The notes under the pieces are model-generated. The model was not told the DNA's origin. It did not search any database and saw only the letters and a program-made list of their open reading frames with translations. The translations under genes and the position numbers were made by a program. Of a stretch of 64,000 nt of DNA, positions 22,772 to 31,909 are shown one piece after another. How positions within the stretch are numbered: the first letter of the stretch is position 1; every line of letters starts with the position of its first letter. The DNA is from Cellvibrionaceae bacterium (GTDB lineage: Bacteria > Pseudomonadota > Gammaproteobacteria > Pseudomonadales > Cellvibrionaceae), in contig JAGKWU010000012.1 of the NCBI GenBank assembly GCA_021151695.1, forward strand, positions 71,684 through 135,683. Reading direction: 5' to 3'.

Positions 22772-24886
22772 TTACTGGGCTGTCACCTGCCACCAGTTGA
22801 TATTCCAGCCGCCTTTGCGCACAAAGATCGACAAGTCTTGCTGGCCGGCCGTCAGGTACACGGTGGTGGACACTGTCTGCCAGTTTTGCCAGCCGCCGGT
22901 GTTGGGAACGGTGATGGTGCCCAGGTCGCTACCGTTTTTACTCAGTACCAGAACGCCAGTGCTGTAGGGCGATGCTACGCGCACTTGCAGCGTGTAGTTG
23001 CCGGTGGTGGGCACGTTGATCGGGTAGCTCATCCAGTCGTTGTCATCGGTGCTGCCCGCGTTAAAACCGCCGCCGGTGTCGCTGGTGGTTTCCATGCGGA
23101 TGCCGCTGTGGTTGGTGAACATTTCAGCTTCGATTTTGGCGCCCACGGTGGGTTTCCAGTTCATCCAATAGGCGATGCTCTCGTTGCGAACCAGTGGCTG
23201 GGTCGCAAATTGGCGGAACCAGCTTTCGATCTGGGTATTGCTCGCCGTGCTCACGTTAAGGCCGCCCATGGTGCCGCCGCTGCTGTTGTTGGTAACCATG
23301 CCCCAGCCCCAGCTATTGGTGTCGCCGTTGGAACCGCCTGATGAGGTGGTTTTCCAGGCCCAGGCCGTAGCTGCCCAGCCATACATGTTGTAGATGTCAT
23401 AGGCTTTGCGGGTCATCTGGCCGCCGTAGCTGCCCATCAATGTCCAGGGTTGGAATTCGCCAATCAGGAAGGGCGTTTTCAAACCGTTGATCTTGTCGCG
23501 CCAGGTGCATGATTCGCCGGTGCCGTCCTGGTTGCAGTGCAGCCAGTTGGCGTACATGTTGGCCTGGCCAGCGCCCACGGTAGCGGTATCGTTCCAGCCC
23601 CAGAGGCCTGGGTAGAAGTGCATCCACAGGGACACATTGGTCAGGCCGCGGCTGTTGGGGTTGCCGTAGGCGTCTATGCCGCTGTTGTGGCCAGGCAACA
23701 AGATCACGTGCTCAGGGTCTTTGGCGCGAATCACGTTAAACAACTCGTAGGAACGGTTGGCCAGCGTGGTGGCGTCTGTGCCCCAGGGCTCGTTGAGTAT
23801 GTCGTAGGCAGCAACGGCGGTGCGTCCGCGATAATGCTGGGCAATCATGTCCCACAGCCACTTGGTTCTGTCCCAATAGGTGGCGTTGGACCACATTTGC
23901 GCCGCACCCACACAGCCGTCATGCTGCTCGCTCGCTGCCGCTTGGCCGCCCACCGCGCCATGCAGATCGAGAATCACATACATACCGCGTTGTTCAGCCT
24001 GGTTGACCGCCCAATCCAGATACTGCCAGGCATCAGCGCGCAGGTTGTAGGGGTTGTATTCGTCCTCGACCAGGCTGTACAGGAAGGGAATGCGAACAAC
24101 ATTCATGCCCATGGCTTTCATCATGTCGAAGTCGCGACTGGTGATATAGCTGTCGCGGAACACCTTCATCAGGCGCTCTTTCTCGGTGTTGCCAAAGCGT
24201 TGGGACAGCGTGGATTCCAGCGTGCACTGGTCGCCCACGGCACCGTTGTTGGTGGAGATGATGCTACCCATCATCCAGAATTCCTGGATCAGCCAGTTGC
24301 CAATATTGACGCCGCGCAGATTCACGCGGTTGTTGCTGGCATCCACCCAATATTGATTGCTCTGCTTGATGGCCGGCAGGGCGCTGCTGCTTACGGCGCT
24401 GATTTTGAACCAGTTGAAGTTAAAACCACCGGTGGCCGCTACTACGCCAAAGGTGTGATTGCCGGCGCTGAGGGTGACGCGCTGGGTAATGGTGGTCCAG
24501 GTTTGCCAGCCGCCGGTTGAGGGTACGGTGATGGTGCCGTAGTTAACGGTGCCGCCGGCTTCTTCCAGGCGGATACTACCGCCACCGCTGGCGCTGGCCA
24601 CACGGTAGCTCACATCGTAAGAGCCGGTGCTGGGAATGCTGACCACGGTATTGCTGTAGGCCATCCAGTCATTGGTGTCGATCCAGCCTACGTTTTGGCC
24701 GCCGCCGGTATCGGTGGTGGTCTCGAGTTGTACGCCATTCATGACGTTATAGCTCTCGGCCTGGATAGTCGCGGGCAAGCCCACCTGCGCAGCGCAAATG
24801 CTCGCTGCCAAAAGTCCGGCAAGGCTAACAGCTGTTTGGGATAAATAACGGATTGCACCCGATGGGCGCTTGAGTGTGGTGCTCAT
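22772..24886 (-). CDS. GH5 glycoside hydrolase flanked by two CBM6 modules
   Basis: This 704-residue secreted enzyme has a signal peptide (to about residue 33), then CBM6 (about 36-164, with TDTGGGQNVGWIDTNDWMAYS), the GH5 catalytic domain (about 175-580) and a second CBM6 (about 583-704, again TDTGGGFNAG...DNDWMSY). Catalytic residues are Glu366 in ILNEPWG and Glu477 in IGEFQPW, with MHFYPG supplying the active-site His/Tyr. It is a paralogue of the GH5 domain at 14699-17305 and lacks the insertion found there. Probable activity on beta-1,3- or beta-1,6-glucan is inferred from the exo-glucanase-like sequence (GVNIGNWLIQEFWM). AGGT precedes the start. Confidence 0.88.
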   Translation of the reverse strand: MSTTLKRPSGAIRYLSQTAVSLAGLLAASICAAQVGLPATIQAESYNVMNGVQLETTTDTGGGQNVGWIDTNDWMAYSNTVVSIPSTGSYDVSYRVASASGGGSIRLEEAGGTVNYGTITVPSTGGWQTWTTITQRVTLSAGNHTFGVVAATGGFNFNWFKISAVSSSALPAIKQSNQYWVDASNNRVNLRGVNIGNWLIQEFWMMGSIISTNNGAVGDQCTLESTLSQRFGNTEKERLMKVFRDSYITSRDFDMMKAMGMNVVRIPFLYSLVEDEYNPYNLRADAWQYLDWAVNQAEQRGMYVILDLHGAVGGQAAASEQHDGCVGAAQMWSNATYWDRTKWLWDMIAQHYRGRTAVAAYDILNEPWGTDATTLANRSYELFNVIRAKDPEHVILLPGHNSGIDAYGNPNSRGLTNVSLWMHFYPGLWGWNDTATVGAGQANMYANWLHCNQDGTGESCTWRDKINGLKTPFLIGEFQPWTLMGSYGGQMTRKAYDIYNMYGWAATAWAWKTTSSGGSNGDTNSWGWGMVTNNSSGGTMGGLNVSTASNTQIESWFRQFATQPLVRNESIAYWMNWKPTVGAKIEAEMFTNHSGIRMETTSDTGGGFNAGSTDDNDWMSYPINVPTTGNYTLQVRVASPYSTGVLVLSKNGSDLGTITVPNTGGWQNWQTVSTTVYLTAGQQDLSIFVRKGGWNINWWQVTAQ

Positions 24887-25269
24887 ATTGTTTACCTGCT
24901 GAGTTATTGTTATTTCAGTAAGGGGCGAGCCGGATGCTGGTGTTTATTATTCTGGTCCTGGTACGGCGCTCCTGCAGTTCCCCGTCGTTGGAGGGATAGT
25001 TGAAGTACCGGCTCGATGGAAACTCTAGGCCCGGTGCAAACCAGTGTCGTTCTGGGGAAAACAAACTTGACGAAAATTTATGCAGGCGAACGCGTATGTT
25101 TGCTGTGCGGGTATTCGAACTTGCCGGTTTTTACAGCGATTGGCGTGGAACTCAAAAAAATTCCGGGCGCCGGATTTTTTTGGCCTAGGCTGTTACAACA
25201 ACCCGGGGTTTGGCCAGGGTTGGAAAAGCAATGGATAAATCAACAACCCGGTGAGTTTGGGAGCACATT
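24887..25269. other. Divergent intergenic region with an internal terminator-like hairpin
   Basis: No gene. A hairpin at about 25154-25181 (A-run, CCGG, loop GCG, CCGG, T-run) has U-tracts in both directions and lies about 90 bases before the lipoprotein start. It could end a short leader transcript (attenuation) or insulate the divergent promoters. Otherwise nothing clear. Confidence 0.35.
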
Positions 25270-26337
25270 ATGATGAAACGCTGCTTAATCCTGGCAACCT
25301 GCCTGTTGTTAGTAGCCTGTGGCGGAGATAAAAAAAGTGCACCTGTTTATCACCAGGTGAGCGTCTTAACGACGACAGGCGGCCATCTGGATATAGGTGA
25401 CGGCAACGCGCGGGATGGCTATTGGAAATATACCTATCCTATAGCGATCGATGAGCACTATCAGTTGGCGTCTGTGAGCGGCTGCGGCGGCAGGGTAAAC
25501 GGCAACTATTACGAGACGGGTACTATTTTGGCGGATTGCGTAATTACTGCCAGTTTTACTCCCATCCAGTATACGGTCAGCGTCAACAATGGGCTGGGTG
25601 GAAAAGTCACTCCGGACAGCGCCGAAGGGGCTTATGGTTCCAGTCTCAAGTTTGCCGTGGCGGTTGAGGATGGCTTCAAGTTGATCGATATATCCGGTTG
25701 CAGTGGCGTGCTGGCAGGTGGCAACTACTGGGTGACATCTGTGAGTGGGGACTGTGCGATCACCGTCGTTGCCGCCGTGGACAACTCGGCAAGCGCGACC
25801 ACCCTGGAGGGAACTGTAGCCGAAGGTGCGGCCCTCGCAAATGTAGTCGTTACCGCCAAATGCAGCGACGGTTCCGGCTTTCTGGGGACGGTGACGACCA
25901 ATGCCCAAGGTCAATTTAACGGCAAGGTAGCGGATAACGCGCTGCCCTGCGCACTCTCTGCTGATAATCGCTACTACAGTCTGGCCACAGCGACAGGGAC
26001 CACTAATATCACCCCCTTAACCAGCCTGGTGTTGGCTCTGGCGAGCCAGCAGTCAGGTGCGGATTGGTTTGCCAGCGAAAACTGGGCCGCGGTAAAACCC
26101 TTTATTGATGTGGCGGAGAGTTTGCTAAGTGCACAACTGAGCTTGTCTGGATACCAGATGCCTGAAGGTGAATTTGAGCCTTTCTCCACGGATTTTACCG
26201 TGGGTGATGATTGGGACCAGCTTCTGGATCAACTCACACAGGCTATCGCGGCCGACGATGGTGTCGATGATTTCCAGGCCTTGATCCAACTGGTTGTCAG
26301 CGGCGATATCGACCAATTACCGGCGGCTAATCCCTGA
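25270..26337 (+). CDS. Lipoprotein with InlB-B-like beta repeats
   Basis: This 355-residue protein has lipobox LLVAC (Cys17). Two repeats follow: VSVLTTTGGHLDIGDG...ASVSGCGGRVNGNYYETGTILADCVITASFTP, and YTVSVNNGLGGKVTPDSAEGAYGS...IDISGCSGVLAGGNYWVTSVSGDCAITV. These resemble divergent InlB B-repeats, each with a Cys pair. A possible carboxypeptidase-regulatory-like segment (LEGTVAEGAALANVVVTAKC) and an acidic helical end come after. Function unknown; a surface binding role is plausible. ATGATG gives two possible starts one codon apart. Confidence 0.75.
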   Translation: MMKRCLILATCLLLVACGGDKKSAPVYHQVSVLTTTGGHLDIGDGNARDGYWKYTYPIAIDEHYQLASVSGCGGRVNGNYYETGTILADCVITASFTPIQYTVSVNNGLGGKVTPDSAEGAYGSSLKFAVAVEDGFKLIDISGCSGVLAGGNYWVTSVSGDCAITVVAAVDNSASATTLEGTVAEGAALANVVVTAKCSDGSGFLGTVTTNAQGQFNGKVADNALPCALSADNRYYSLATATGTTNITPLTSLVLALASQQSGADWFASENWAAVKPFIDVAESLLSAQLSLSGYQMPEGEFEPFSTDFTVGDDWDQLLDQLTQAIAADDGVDDFQALIQLVVSGDIDQLPAANP

Positions 26338-26350
26338 TTTTCCCACCATG

Positions 26351-26378
26351 AAAAAGGGCGCCTCAGGCGCCCTTTTTT
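26351..26378. terminator. Bidirectional terminator between lipoprotein and protease genes
   Basis: AAAAAGGGCGCC pairs with GGCGCCCTTTTTT around loop TCA. It lies between two convergent genes and has a U-tract on both strands. Confidence 0.88.
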
Positions 26379-26394
26379 GTCTGTGCAGGAAGAT

Positions 26395-27675
26395 CTACTG
26401 ATACTGCAGCTTCGCCAACTTGGATTTGGCGCGCTCGGCGTTGGCACCGCCACCGCTGACCACCTGCTGATAGTAGCTGGCCGCCGCGCTGCGGTTACCT
26501 TTGGCCAGTGCTATGTCACCCAATCCTTCAGCAGCATCCTCGGTGGGTAAAAGGCGTTGGCTGGTGGTGAGATCGCGCTCGGCCTGGGCAATATTGCCCA
26601 ACTCTTTATTGGCCATACCGCGGTATAAGTAAGGACGGAAGAAGTCCGGGTTTGCGGCAATTGCCTTGTCAAACGCGGGGATAGAATCGCGGTCCTTATC
26701 CTGTTGCAGCAACAGCTTGCCCTTCATTTCCCAGAAGAGGTTTTCGCGGGGCTGCTGGGCGATGGCGTTGTCCACCAGGCTCATGGCATGGCCATAGTCT
26801 TTGGCTTTGGCGGCCTTGAGTGAATCCTCATAAGTCTTATAGGCGTCTTTGTCTTTCTTCACCTGTGCCAGCGCGCGCTGGAAGGCTTCGCGATTACGCA
26901 CACCGCCTTTCGGGTATTTGGCAGCTTCAGCGCGGTTGACCAACACCCGGTCCGCAGAGGGTGGATGGCTGGCAAACAAGCCTTCCAGCCAGCTGCTATC
27001 GCCCTTGTCGAACATGCGTACAAACAGCTCTTGCAGCTCTACCGCCGCCTGTGGGTCGTAGCCGGCTTTTGACATGTACTTGATGCCGTAGATATCGGAC
27101 TGGGTTTCATGGTCGCGGGAGTATTTGGAGTTCCAGGCGGTGGCACCCACGCCCAGCGCACCTACCGCGAGAATGGCGTATTCCGGTTTTTTGCTAGAGA
27201 TGGCTACGCCCGCCAACACTGCTCCTGCACCTATCAACAATTGCTGGGTCTTGGCACTGGCACCGTGGCGAGCGGCGGCATGGACTATTTCGTGGCCGAG
27301 CACAGCAGCCAGTTGCGCCTCATCTTCGAGGTTGACCAACAGGCCGCGGTTGATGGCTAACTTGCCGCCGGGCATGGCCCAGGCGTTGGGAACATCATTG
27401 TTGAGCACCACAAATTCATAGGGCAGGTTGGGCGCATCGCTTACGGCGGCCAGTTTTTTTCCCACCTGATTCACATAGGCGGTCAGGCCTGGATCAACAA
27501 CATATTTGCCTCCCTGCGCCTGTTGGCTGGGGCCGTAGTTCTGGGTGCCTGTGGCTATGTCCTGATCGAGCGAATCCATTATCAGTTCTTGCTTGCCGGT
27601 AACCGGGTTGACGGCACAGCCGGTCACACCTGCAACCAATAACAGGCAAACGAAAAGTCGCGCAATAGTGCTCAT
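26395..27675 (-). CDS. M48-family metalloprotease lipoprotein with TPR tail
   Basis: This 426-residue protein has lipobox VTGC (Cys20) and an M48 peptidase domain with zinc ligands His128 and His132 in LGHEIVHAAARHG and Glu190 in HETQSD. Helical TPR-type repeats follow from about residue 290 (AIAANPDFFRPYLYRGMANKELGNIAQAERDL). The combination matches BepA/YfgC-type periplasmic proteases that help outer-membrane protein quality control. BepA itself is soluble, so lipidation is a difference. The start at 27675 has GGGAGGAACC upstream; longer frames to 27834 lack a proper signal. Confidence 0.87.
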   Translation of the reverse strand: MSTIARLFVCLLLVAGVTGCAVNPVTGKQELIMDSLDQDIATGTQNYGPSQQAQGGKYVVDPGLTAYVNQVGKKLAAVSDAPNLPYEFVVLNNDVPNAWAMPGGKLAINRGLLVNLEDEAQLAAVLGHEIVHAAARHGASAKTQQLLIGAGAVLAGVAISSKKPEYAILAVGALGVGATAWNSKYSRDHETQSDIYGIKYMSKAGYDPQAAVELQELFVRMFDKGDSSWLEGLFASHPPSADRVLVNRAEAAKYPKGGVRNREAFQRALAQVKKDKDAYKTYEDSLKAAKAKDYGHAMSLVDNAIAQQPRENLFWEMKGKLLLQQDKDRDSIPAFDKAIAANPDFFRPYLYRGMANKELGNIAQAERDLTTSQRLLPTEDAAEGLGDIALAKGNRSAAASYYQQVVSGGGANAERAKSKLAKLQYQ

Positions 27676-27775
27676 GGTTCCTCCCATAGGAATGCTAATT
27701 GGCTCGTAATGCATAGGGGCCGATGACGTATCTCGGATATAATGCCACACAAATTTCCCCCGCAAGAGATATCCC

Positions 27776-28258
27776 ATGAAAGCGCTGCAAGTGATTGAGC
27801 TGTTTGCCGGTTTGGGCGCAAACGGCAAACCCATCGTCGAAAAACTTCAGGTACGCGAACTGGAAACCGGCGAGCTGCAGCTGGTGCAATCACCGGCGTT
27901 TATGAAAGGCCTGGCCAGCGGCGATGTTATCCGCTGCGATGTGCCCAACCAGGAATACGAGATAGTCCAGCGCAGCGGCAACCTGAGTGTGCGTGTGTTC
28001 AGTCGCGATTCGATTGAAGCCTTGGGCGACCTGTTAACGCCTGAGTTGGAAAAACTGGGCGGTGAGCTGGACCTGGAAACGCCGCGCATGCTGGTGTATT
28101 CGATTCATGTGAGCTGTGGTTTCAGCACTATTGAAGATCTGCTCAATCGCTACGTTGGCAAAGATGGTCGCAGCGCCTGGATGTACGGTAATGTCTACGA
28201 CCCGGTCGATGGCCAGACGCCACTCAACTGGTGGCAGGATATTTTAAAACCGGAGTAA
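27776..28258 (+). CDS. DUF4265-like protein
   Basis: This 160-residue cytosolic protein reads VEKLQVRELETGELQLVQSPAFMKGLASGDVIRC, with GNLSVRVFSRDSIEALGDLLTPELEKLGGELD and a C-terminal YGNVYDPVDGQTPLNWW. This matches my recollection of DUF4265 proteins (phospho-sugar or nucleotide-binding not shown). Function is unknown. It is divergent from the protease gene. AGAG lies before the ATG. It ends at a strong terminator. Confidence 0.72.
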   Translation: MKALQVIELFAGLGANGKPIVEKLQVRELETGELQLVQSPAFMKGLASGDVIRCDVPNQEYEIVQRSGNLSVRVFSRDSIEALGDLLTPELEKLGGELDLETPRMLVYSIHVSCGFSTIEDLLNRYVGKDGRSAWMYGNVYDPVDGQTPLNWWQDILKPE

Positions 28259-28278
28259 TTCGGTATTTCAAATTAAAC

Positions 28279-28308
28279 AAAAAAGCCGGCAACAACGCCG
28301 GCTTTTTT
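28279..28308. terminator. Bidirectional terminator
   Basis: AAAAAAGCCGGC pairs with GCCGGCTTTTTT around loop AACAAC. It serves the DUF4265 gene (+) and the convergent TPR gene (-). Confidence 0.9.
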
Positions 28309-28325
28309 GTAATCGCCTGGGGTAA

Positions 28326-29660
28326 TCAGGCTCCCAATTCCTTGAGTTTGAGGCGAGCCTGCTGGTTGTCCTCAAATTGCGGGTCCAACTTCAGGGCTGC
28401 CTGAATGGATTTGATCGCCTCTGCCTTGTCCTTCTGGTCCGCCAGCACTACGCCCAGATGGTAGTGGAATACCGCTACGTTGGATTCCAGCGCAATCGCC
28501 TTTTTCAGGGACTCACGCGCGCCATTCAAGTCGTTCACTGAGCGCTGTATCCAACCCAGGGTGTCCCAGAAAGGCGCTGATTTGGGTGATAAATCTACCG
28601 CCTTTTGTGCGTACTCTTTTGCTTTGTCCAACTGCTTGCCGCTGCCTTGTTGGGCCAGTGCCAGGTTGTTGTAGGTGATAGGTTGATCAGGAGTCAATGC
28701 CAGGGATTTTTTATAGGCGGTAATAGACGCATCCCACTGCTTGGTGACCTGCAGGATATCGCCCTTTTTAAGCAGTATCTCACCGGATTTGGGCGCCAGC
28801 TTTTCGGCGGCATCAAGTGGGGCCAAGGCATCGTCCCAACGGCCCATTTGCGCCAGTGCATCGGATTTGTTCAACAGCAGAGGTACGTATTGCGGTTGGC
28901 TTTTCAAACCTTCATCAAACGCGGCCAGGGCTTTATCGGGGGCGTGCATTTCCAAATGCAGGCGACCCATGGCAATCAGTGGCGCCGGGTCTTTGGGATT
29001 CTGCTGGTGGCTCTTTTCAAAAATCTTCAAGGCTTCCTGTTGCTTGCCAGTAGCTGCTGTCGCCATACCCAGCAGGTATTGGGCGGTTTTGTTATCTGGA
29101 TCCAGACTTAGTGCTTTTTGGAAACTGTTGACCGCCTGTTGCTGACGATCTGGCCACTGCAGATAAAGTTCGCCCAAACCTATCTGCGGGGCGCTGGCTT
29201 TGGGCAGTATGCTCGCCGCTGAACGGAAGGCCGCTTCGGCTTCGGTAAAGCGCTTGCGTTGCTGGTAGACGCGCGCCCAGGCCATGTAAACATTGGCGGA
29301 TTGGGGCTCAAGTTCGGCGGCGCGTGTGAGGTATTTATCGACATCGCCCTGCTGGTTCTGGCGCTGGGCTATGTCAGCCAGGCCTATGAGTGCGGGCACA
29401 TATTTTGAGTCCTGCTCCAGCGCCTTTTGGAAGGCTGCTTTGGCGGCGTCTGTCTTGTTGTTGAGCAGTTCGCTGATGCCGGCGCGGAAGGCGTCAGCAG
29501 CGGGAGATTTATCGGATTTCTCGATGGTGTAATTGCTGATGCTCTGATCAAAATTAATCTCGGCGGCCTGCGTTAGTAACGGCATTGTTGGCAGCGACAT
29601 GATCAACATGCAGGTAAGGGCAAGCTTTTGAAGTTGATGCAATCTGTTCGTTTTTCCCAT
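28326..29660 (-). CDS. Periplasmic tetratricopeptide-repeat protein
   Basis: This 444-residue protein has a signal peptide (LALTCMLIMSLPTMPLLTQAA) and then about ten TPR units from residue 55 on, with typical spacing (ALIGLADIAQRQNQQGDVDKYL, VYMAWARVYQQRKRFTEAEAAF, TYNNLALAQQGSGKQLDKA, FHYHLGVVLADQKDKAEAI). It probably acts as a protein-binding scaffold in the periplasm. TPR proteins often accompany exopolysaccharide and PEP-CTERM/exosortase loci, and a PEP-CTERM gene lies next to it (29757), which makes such a role possible but unproven. Confidence 0.82.
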   Translation of the reverse strand: MGKTNRLHQLQKLALTCMLIMSLPTMPLLTQAAEINFDQSISNYTIEKSDKSPAADAFRAGISELLNNKTDAAKAAFQKALEQDSKYVPALIGLADIAQRQNQQGDVDKYLTRAAELEPQSANVYMAWARVYQQRKRFTEAEAAFRSAASILPKASAPQIGLGELYLQWPDRQQQAVNSFQKALSLDPDNKTAQYLLGMATAATGKQQEALKIFEKSHQQNPKDPAPLIAMGRLHLEMHAPDKALAAFDEGLKSQPQYVPLLLNKSDALAQMGRWDDALAPLDAAEKLAPKSGEILLKKGDILQVTKQWDASITAYKKSLALTPDQPITYNNLALAQQGSGKQLDKAKEYAQKAVDLSPKSAPFWDTLGWIQRSVNDLNGARESLKKAIALESNVAVFHYHLGVVLADQKDKAEAIKSIQAALKLDPQFEDNQQARLKLKELGA

Positions 29661-29696
29661 GATTTCCCGTACCCAATAATAAAAACTGTGTCCTTA

Positions 29697-29726
29697 AAAA
29701 TAAAAACCCCCGTGAAGCACGGGGGT
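29697..29726 (-). terminator. Terminator of the second PEP-CTERM gene
   Basis: ACCCCCGTG (29706-29714) pairs with CACGGGGGT (29718-29726). On the minus strand a T-rich tail follows. Confidence 0.8.
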
Positions 29727-29756
29727 AGTGTACTGCAATATCAAGCGGACTTGATA

Positions 29757-30722
29757 TTAAGCGCGTTGGTTGCGACGACGCAGACCCAAGCCCAACATGG
29801 CCAAGCCCAACAGGCCCAGTGCACCTGGCTCTGGAACACCTTTTGGTGGCTCGTTGATACCAGCTTCACCGGTCACGTCAAACACGGCCAGGAAGATGTT
29901 ATCGTCATGAGATGGGTTTTGGGTGTGGACTTTGATGCTGGTATCGCCATTGGTAATGTAGGGCACGAGGTTGTAGCGCTCGTGGTCATCGCCGTAAGCG
30001 GGCAACAGGGTGCTGAACGGATCATCATCGCCACCCACGGTGATCAGAGAACCGTTGGCAACAGCGTCGCCATCGTCGTTGTTACCAGCATCTTCAGTGA
30101 TGAGGGTGCCGTTAACAGAAACGCTGGAACGTTGGCCGCAGCAGCTGAAGCCGATACCCAGACGCATTTCAGCTTTGAAGCCTGGAGCAGTTGGGTCCAG
30201 TGGGCTAGCAAAGTTGATAGAGGTGTCGTCGCCATCCTGTGCAGAGAAACCGTCCAGAATACCAACGGTGCTGATGCCCAGAGCTGGGTTAGAGTAAACC
30301 AGAACCAGAGCGGAACCGTCCTGGCTGCTGCTAGCTTCGGTGATGTTGAAGTTGTAAACACCACCAACACCGCCATCAACCAGAGGCTTGATAATGCTGG
30401 TTACGTCAGCGCGAGCAGCGGTCAGGAAGTTGGTTGAACCCAGGCTGGTAGCGTAGTTAACCGCGTTGCCAGCCAGAGTGCCACCAACGCCAGCCAGGCT
30501 GTCGTTGAAGAAAGTTGAAGTGTACAGGTAGGCTGCAATAACGGTTGAGCCTGCTGGTACGTTGGCGGAAATAACGCCAGATTGAGAGGTAGAACCCCAA
30601 CCATCAGTGGATACTCCAACATGGCCGGTGTAGCTTTGGAAAGCTGTTAATGAAGCATGAGCGCTAGCAGAGAAAATCCCTGCGCTAGCGGCCAGTGCGA
30701 GAAGTAATTTTTTTGATTTCAC
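29757..30722 (-). CDS. PEP-CTERM sorting domain protein
   Basis: This 321-residue exported protein has signal peptide MKSKKLLLALAASAGIFSASAHA. The beta-rich, Asp/Gly-rich body includes SCCGQRSS and GGDDDP, and the canonical tail VPEPGALGLLGLAMLGLGLRRRNQRA begins about residue 295. Exosortase removes such tails during export to the cell surface. The start codon is GTG at 30722-30720, with AAAAGGAG seven bases upstream. Body function is unknown. Confidence 0.88.
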   Translation of the reverse strand: MKSKKLLLALAASAGIFSASAHASLTAFQSYTGHVGVSTDGWGSTSQSGVISANVPAGSTVIAAYLYTSTFFNDSLAGVGGTLAGNAVNYATSLGSTNFLTAARADVTSIIKPLVDGGVGGVYNFNITEASSSQDGSALVLVYSNPALGISTVGILDGFSAQDGDDTSINFASPLDPTAPGFKAEMRLGIGFSCCGQRSSVSVNGTLITEDAGNNDDGDAVANGSLITVGGDDDPFSTLLPAYGDDHERYNLVPYITNGDTSIKVHTQNPSHDDNIFLAVFDVTGEAGINEPPKGVPEPGALGLLGLAMLGLGLRRRNQRA

Positions 30723-30898
30723 GATACACGCTCCTTTTGATAAAAATAGTTTTCAGTGGGATAGCCACTAGACCCACTCAGCAAATTGAGTGCCATCTTA
30801 ATAAACTACTCTTAAGTTATTGTTATTTAAGAAATTAAAAATATTCTTCAACTCGTAAAACAATGTTAGTGAAAAATAAACCGACACATAACGCAAAA

Positions 30899-30912
30899 TG
30901 TAAACGCATACA
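30899..30912. promoter_or_regulatory. Possible LacI-type operator half-match
   Basis: TGTAAACGCATACA differs at two positions from the perfect palindrome TGTAAACGTTTACA seen upstream of the receptor at 56790. It lies in the 258-base gap between the PEP-CTERM gene (start 30722) and yaaA (start 30981), so it could serve either. Confidence 0.3.
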
Positions 30913-30980
30913 TTAAAATGCGCCTTTGCGAACAAAAAATAGATGACCTAAGCGCCATCTTTATTAGATGAAATTATTTT

Positions 30981-31757
30981 ATGTTGCTGTTGATATCGCC
31001 CGCCAAAACCCTCGATTTTGAGTCCCCCGCACCTACCCCTGCTTACACCCAGGCCGATTTTCTCGGGGAGTCCCAACTATTGATTAATGAGTTGCGCGCC
31101 TTGTCACCACAGACAATTTCCTCGCTTATGGGCATTAGCGACAAGCTTGGTGTACTTAATTACGACCGCTTCGCCAGTTGGAAAATGCCTTTCAAGCCTG
31201 ACAATGCCAAGCAGGCGATTTACGCATTTCAAGGTGATGTCTACACCGGCATGCAAGCTGATACTTTTTCCGACACTGACCTGCAATTTGCCCAGCGCCA
31301 TCTCCGTATGCTGTCGGGGCTCTATGGGTTATTGCGCCCTTTGGATTTGATTCAGCCCTATCGTCTGGAGATGGGCACCGCGTTTGCGAATAGACGCGGA
31401 AAAAATTTGTATGAATTTTGGGGTGGGAGTATCACTGAAGCGATCAATGTGCAGCTGGAAGAGTTGCAGTCAGAACAGGTGATCAATCTGGCATCGCAAG
31501 AATATTTTGGCGCTGTCAAACCCAAGCAGCTTAAGGCTGATGTTATTACACCCGTATTCAAAGACAAGAAAAACGGCAACTATAAAATCATCAGTTTTTT
31601 CGCCAAAAAAGCGCGCGGCATGATGAGCGCCTATGCAATTCAAAACCGTATTACCGAGCCTGAAGCGCTCAAAGATTTTTCCGTAGGTGGCTACGCCTAC
31701 AACCCTTCACTATCGCGCGCCCAGGAGTGGGTCTTTACGCGCAACCAGGAGAGCTGA
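30981..31757 (+). CDS. yaaA: Peroxide stress protein YaaA
   Basis: This 258-residue cytosolic protein starts MLLLISPAKTLDFESP, the hallmark N terminus of the YaaA/DUF328 family, and continues with GISDKLGVLNYDRFASW, AFQGDVYTGMQA, LSGLYGLLRPLDLIQPYRLEMG and LASQEYFGAVKP. YaaA lowers free intracellular iron and so limits Fenton damage under hydrogen peroxide; structures also suggest DNA binding. Length matches the family (about 258). It is alone on its strand until the TfoX-like gene. Confidence 0.95.
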   Translation: MLLLISPAKTLDFESPAPTPAYTQADFLGESQLLINELRALSPQTISSLMGISDKLGVLNYDRFASWKMPFKPDNAKQAIYAFQGDVYTGMQADTFSDTDLQFAQRHLRMLSGLYGLLRPLDLIQPYRLEMGTAFANRRGKNLYEFWGGSITEAINVQLEELQSEQVINLASQEYFGAVKPKQLKADVITPVFKDKKNGNYKIISFFAKKARGMMSAYAIQNRITEPEALKDFSVGGYAYNPSLSRAQEWVFTRNQES

Positions 31758-31909
31758 TCGGTTTTTATTCCTGAATTTGGAATTGAACATTCAATTGTAA
31801 AAAAATCGTTCTTAATGGTTGATTGTATTTAGCGCTGCCAACTTCTAGAGTTAGCGCCATAATTTGGGCGACAGTCTGCCAAATAATCATTCGGGATATA
31901 AGGAAGCCT

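Noticed and set aside
23537..24520. A 327-codon open frame on the plus strand opposite the second GH5 gene
   Set aside because: Entirely antisense to the catalytic domain of a well-supported enzyme; Gly/His/Val-rich composition typical of a shadow frame.
14699..24886. A Bacteroides-type polysaccharide utilisation locus with SusD
   Set aside because: No SusD-like gene or hybrid two-component regulator; the receptor and GH5 genes are a looser proteobacterial arrangement.
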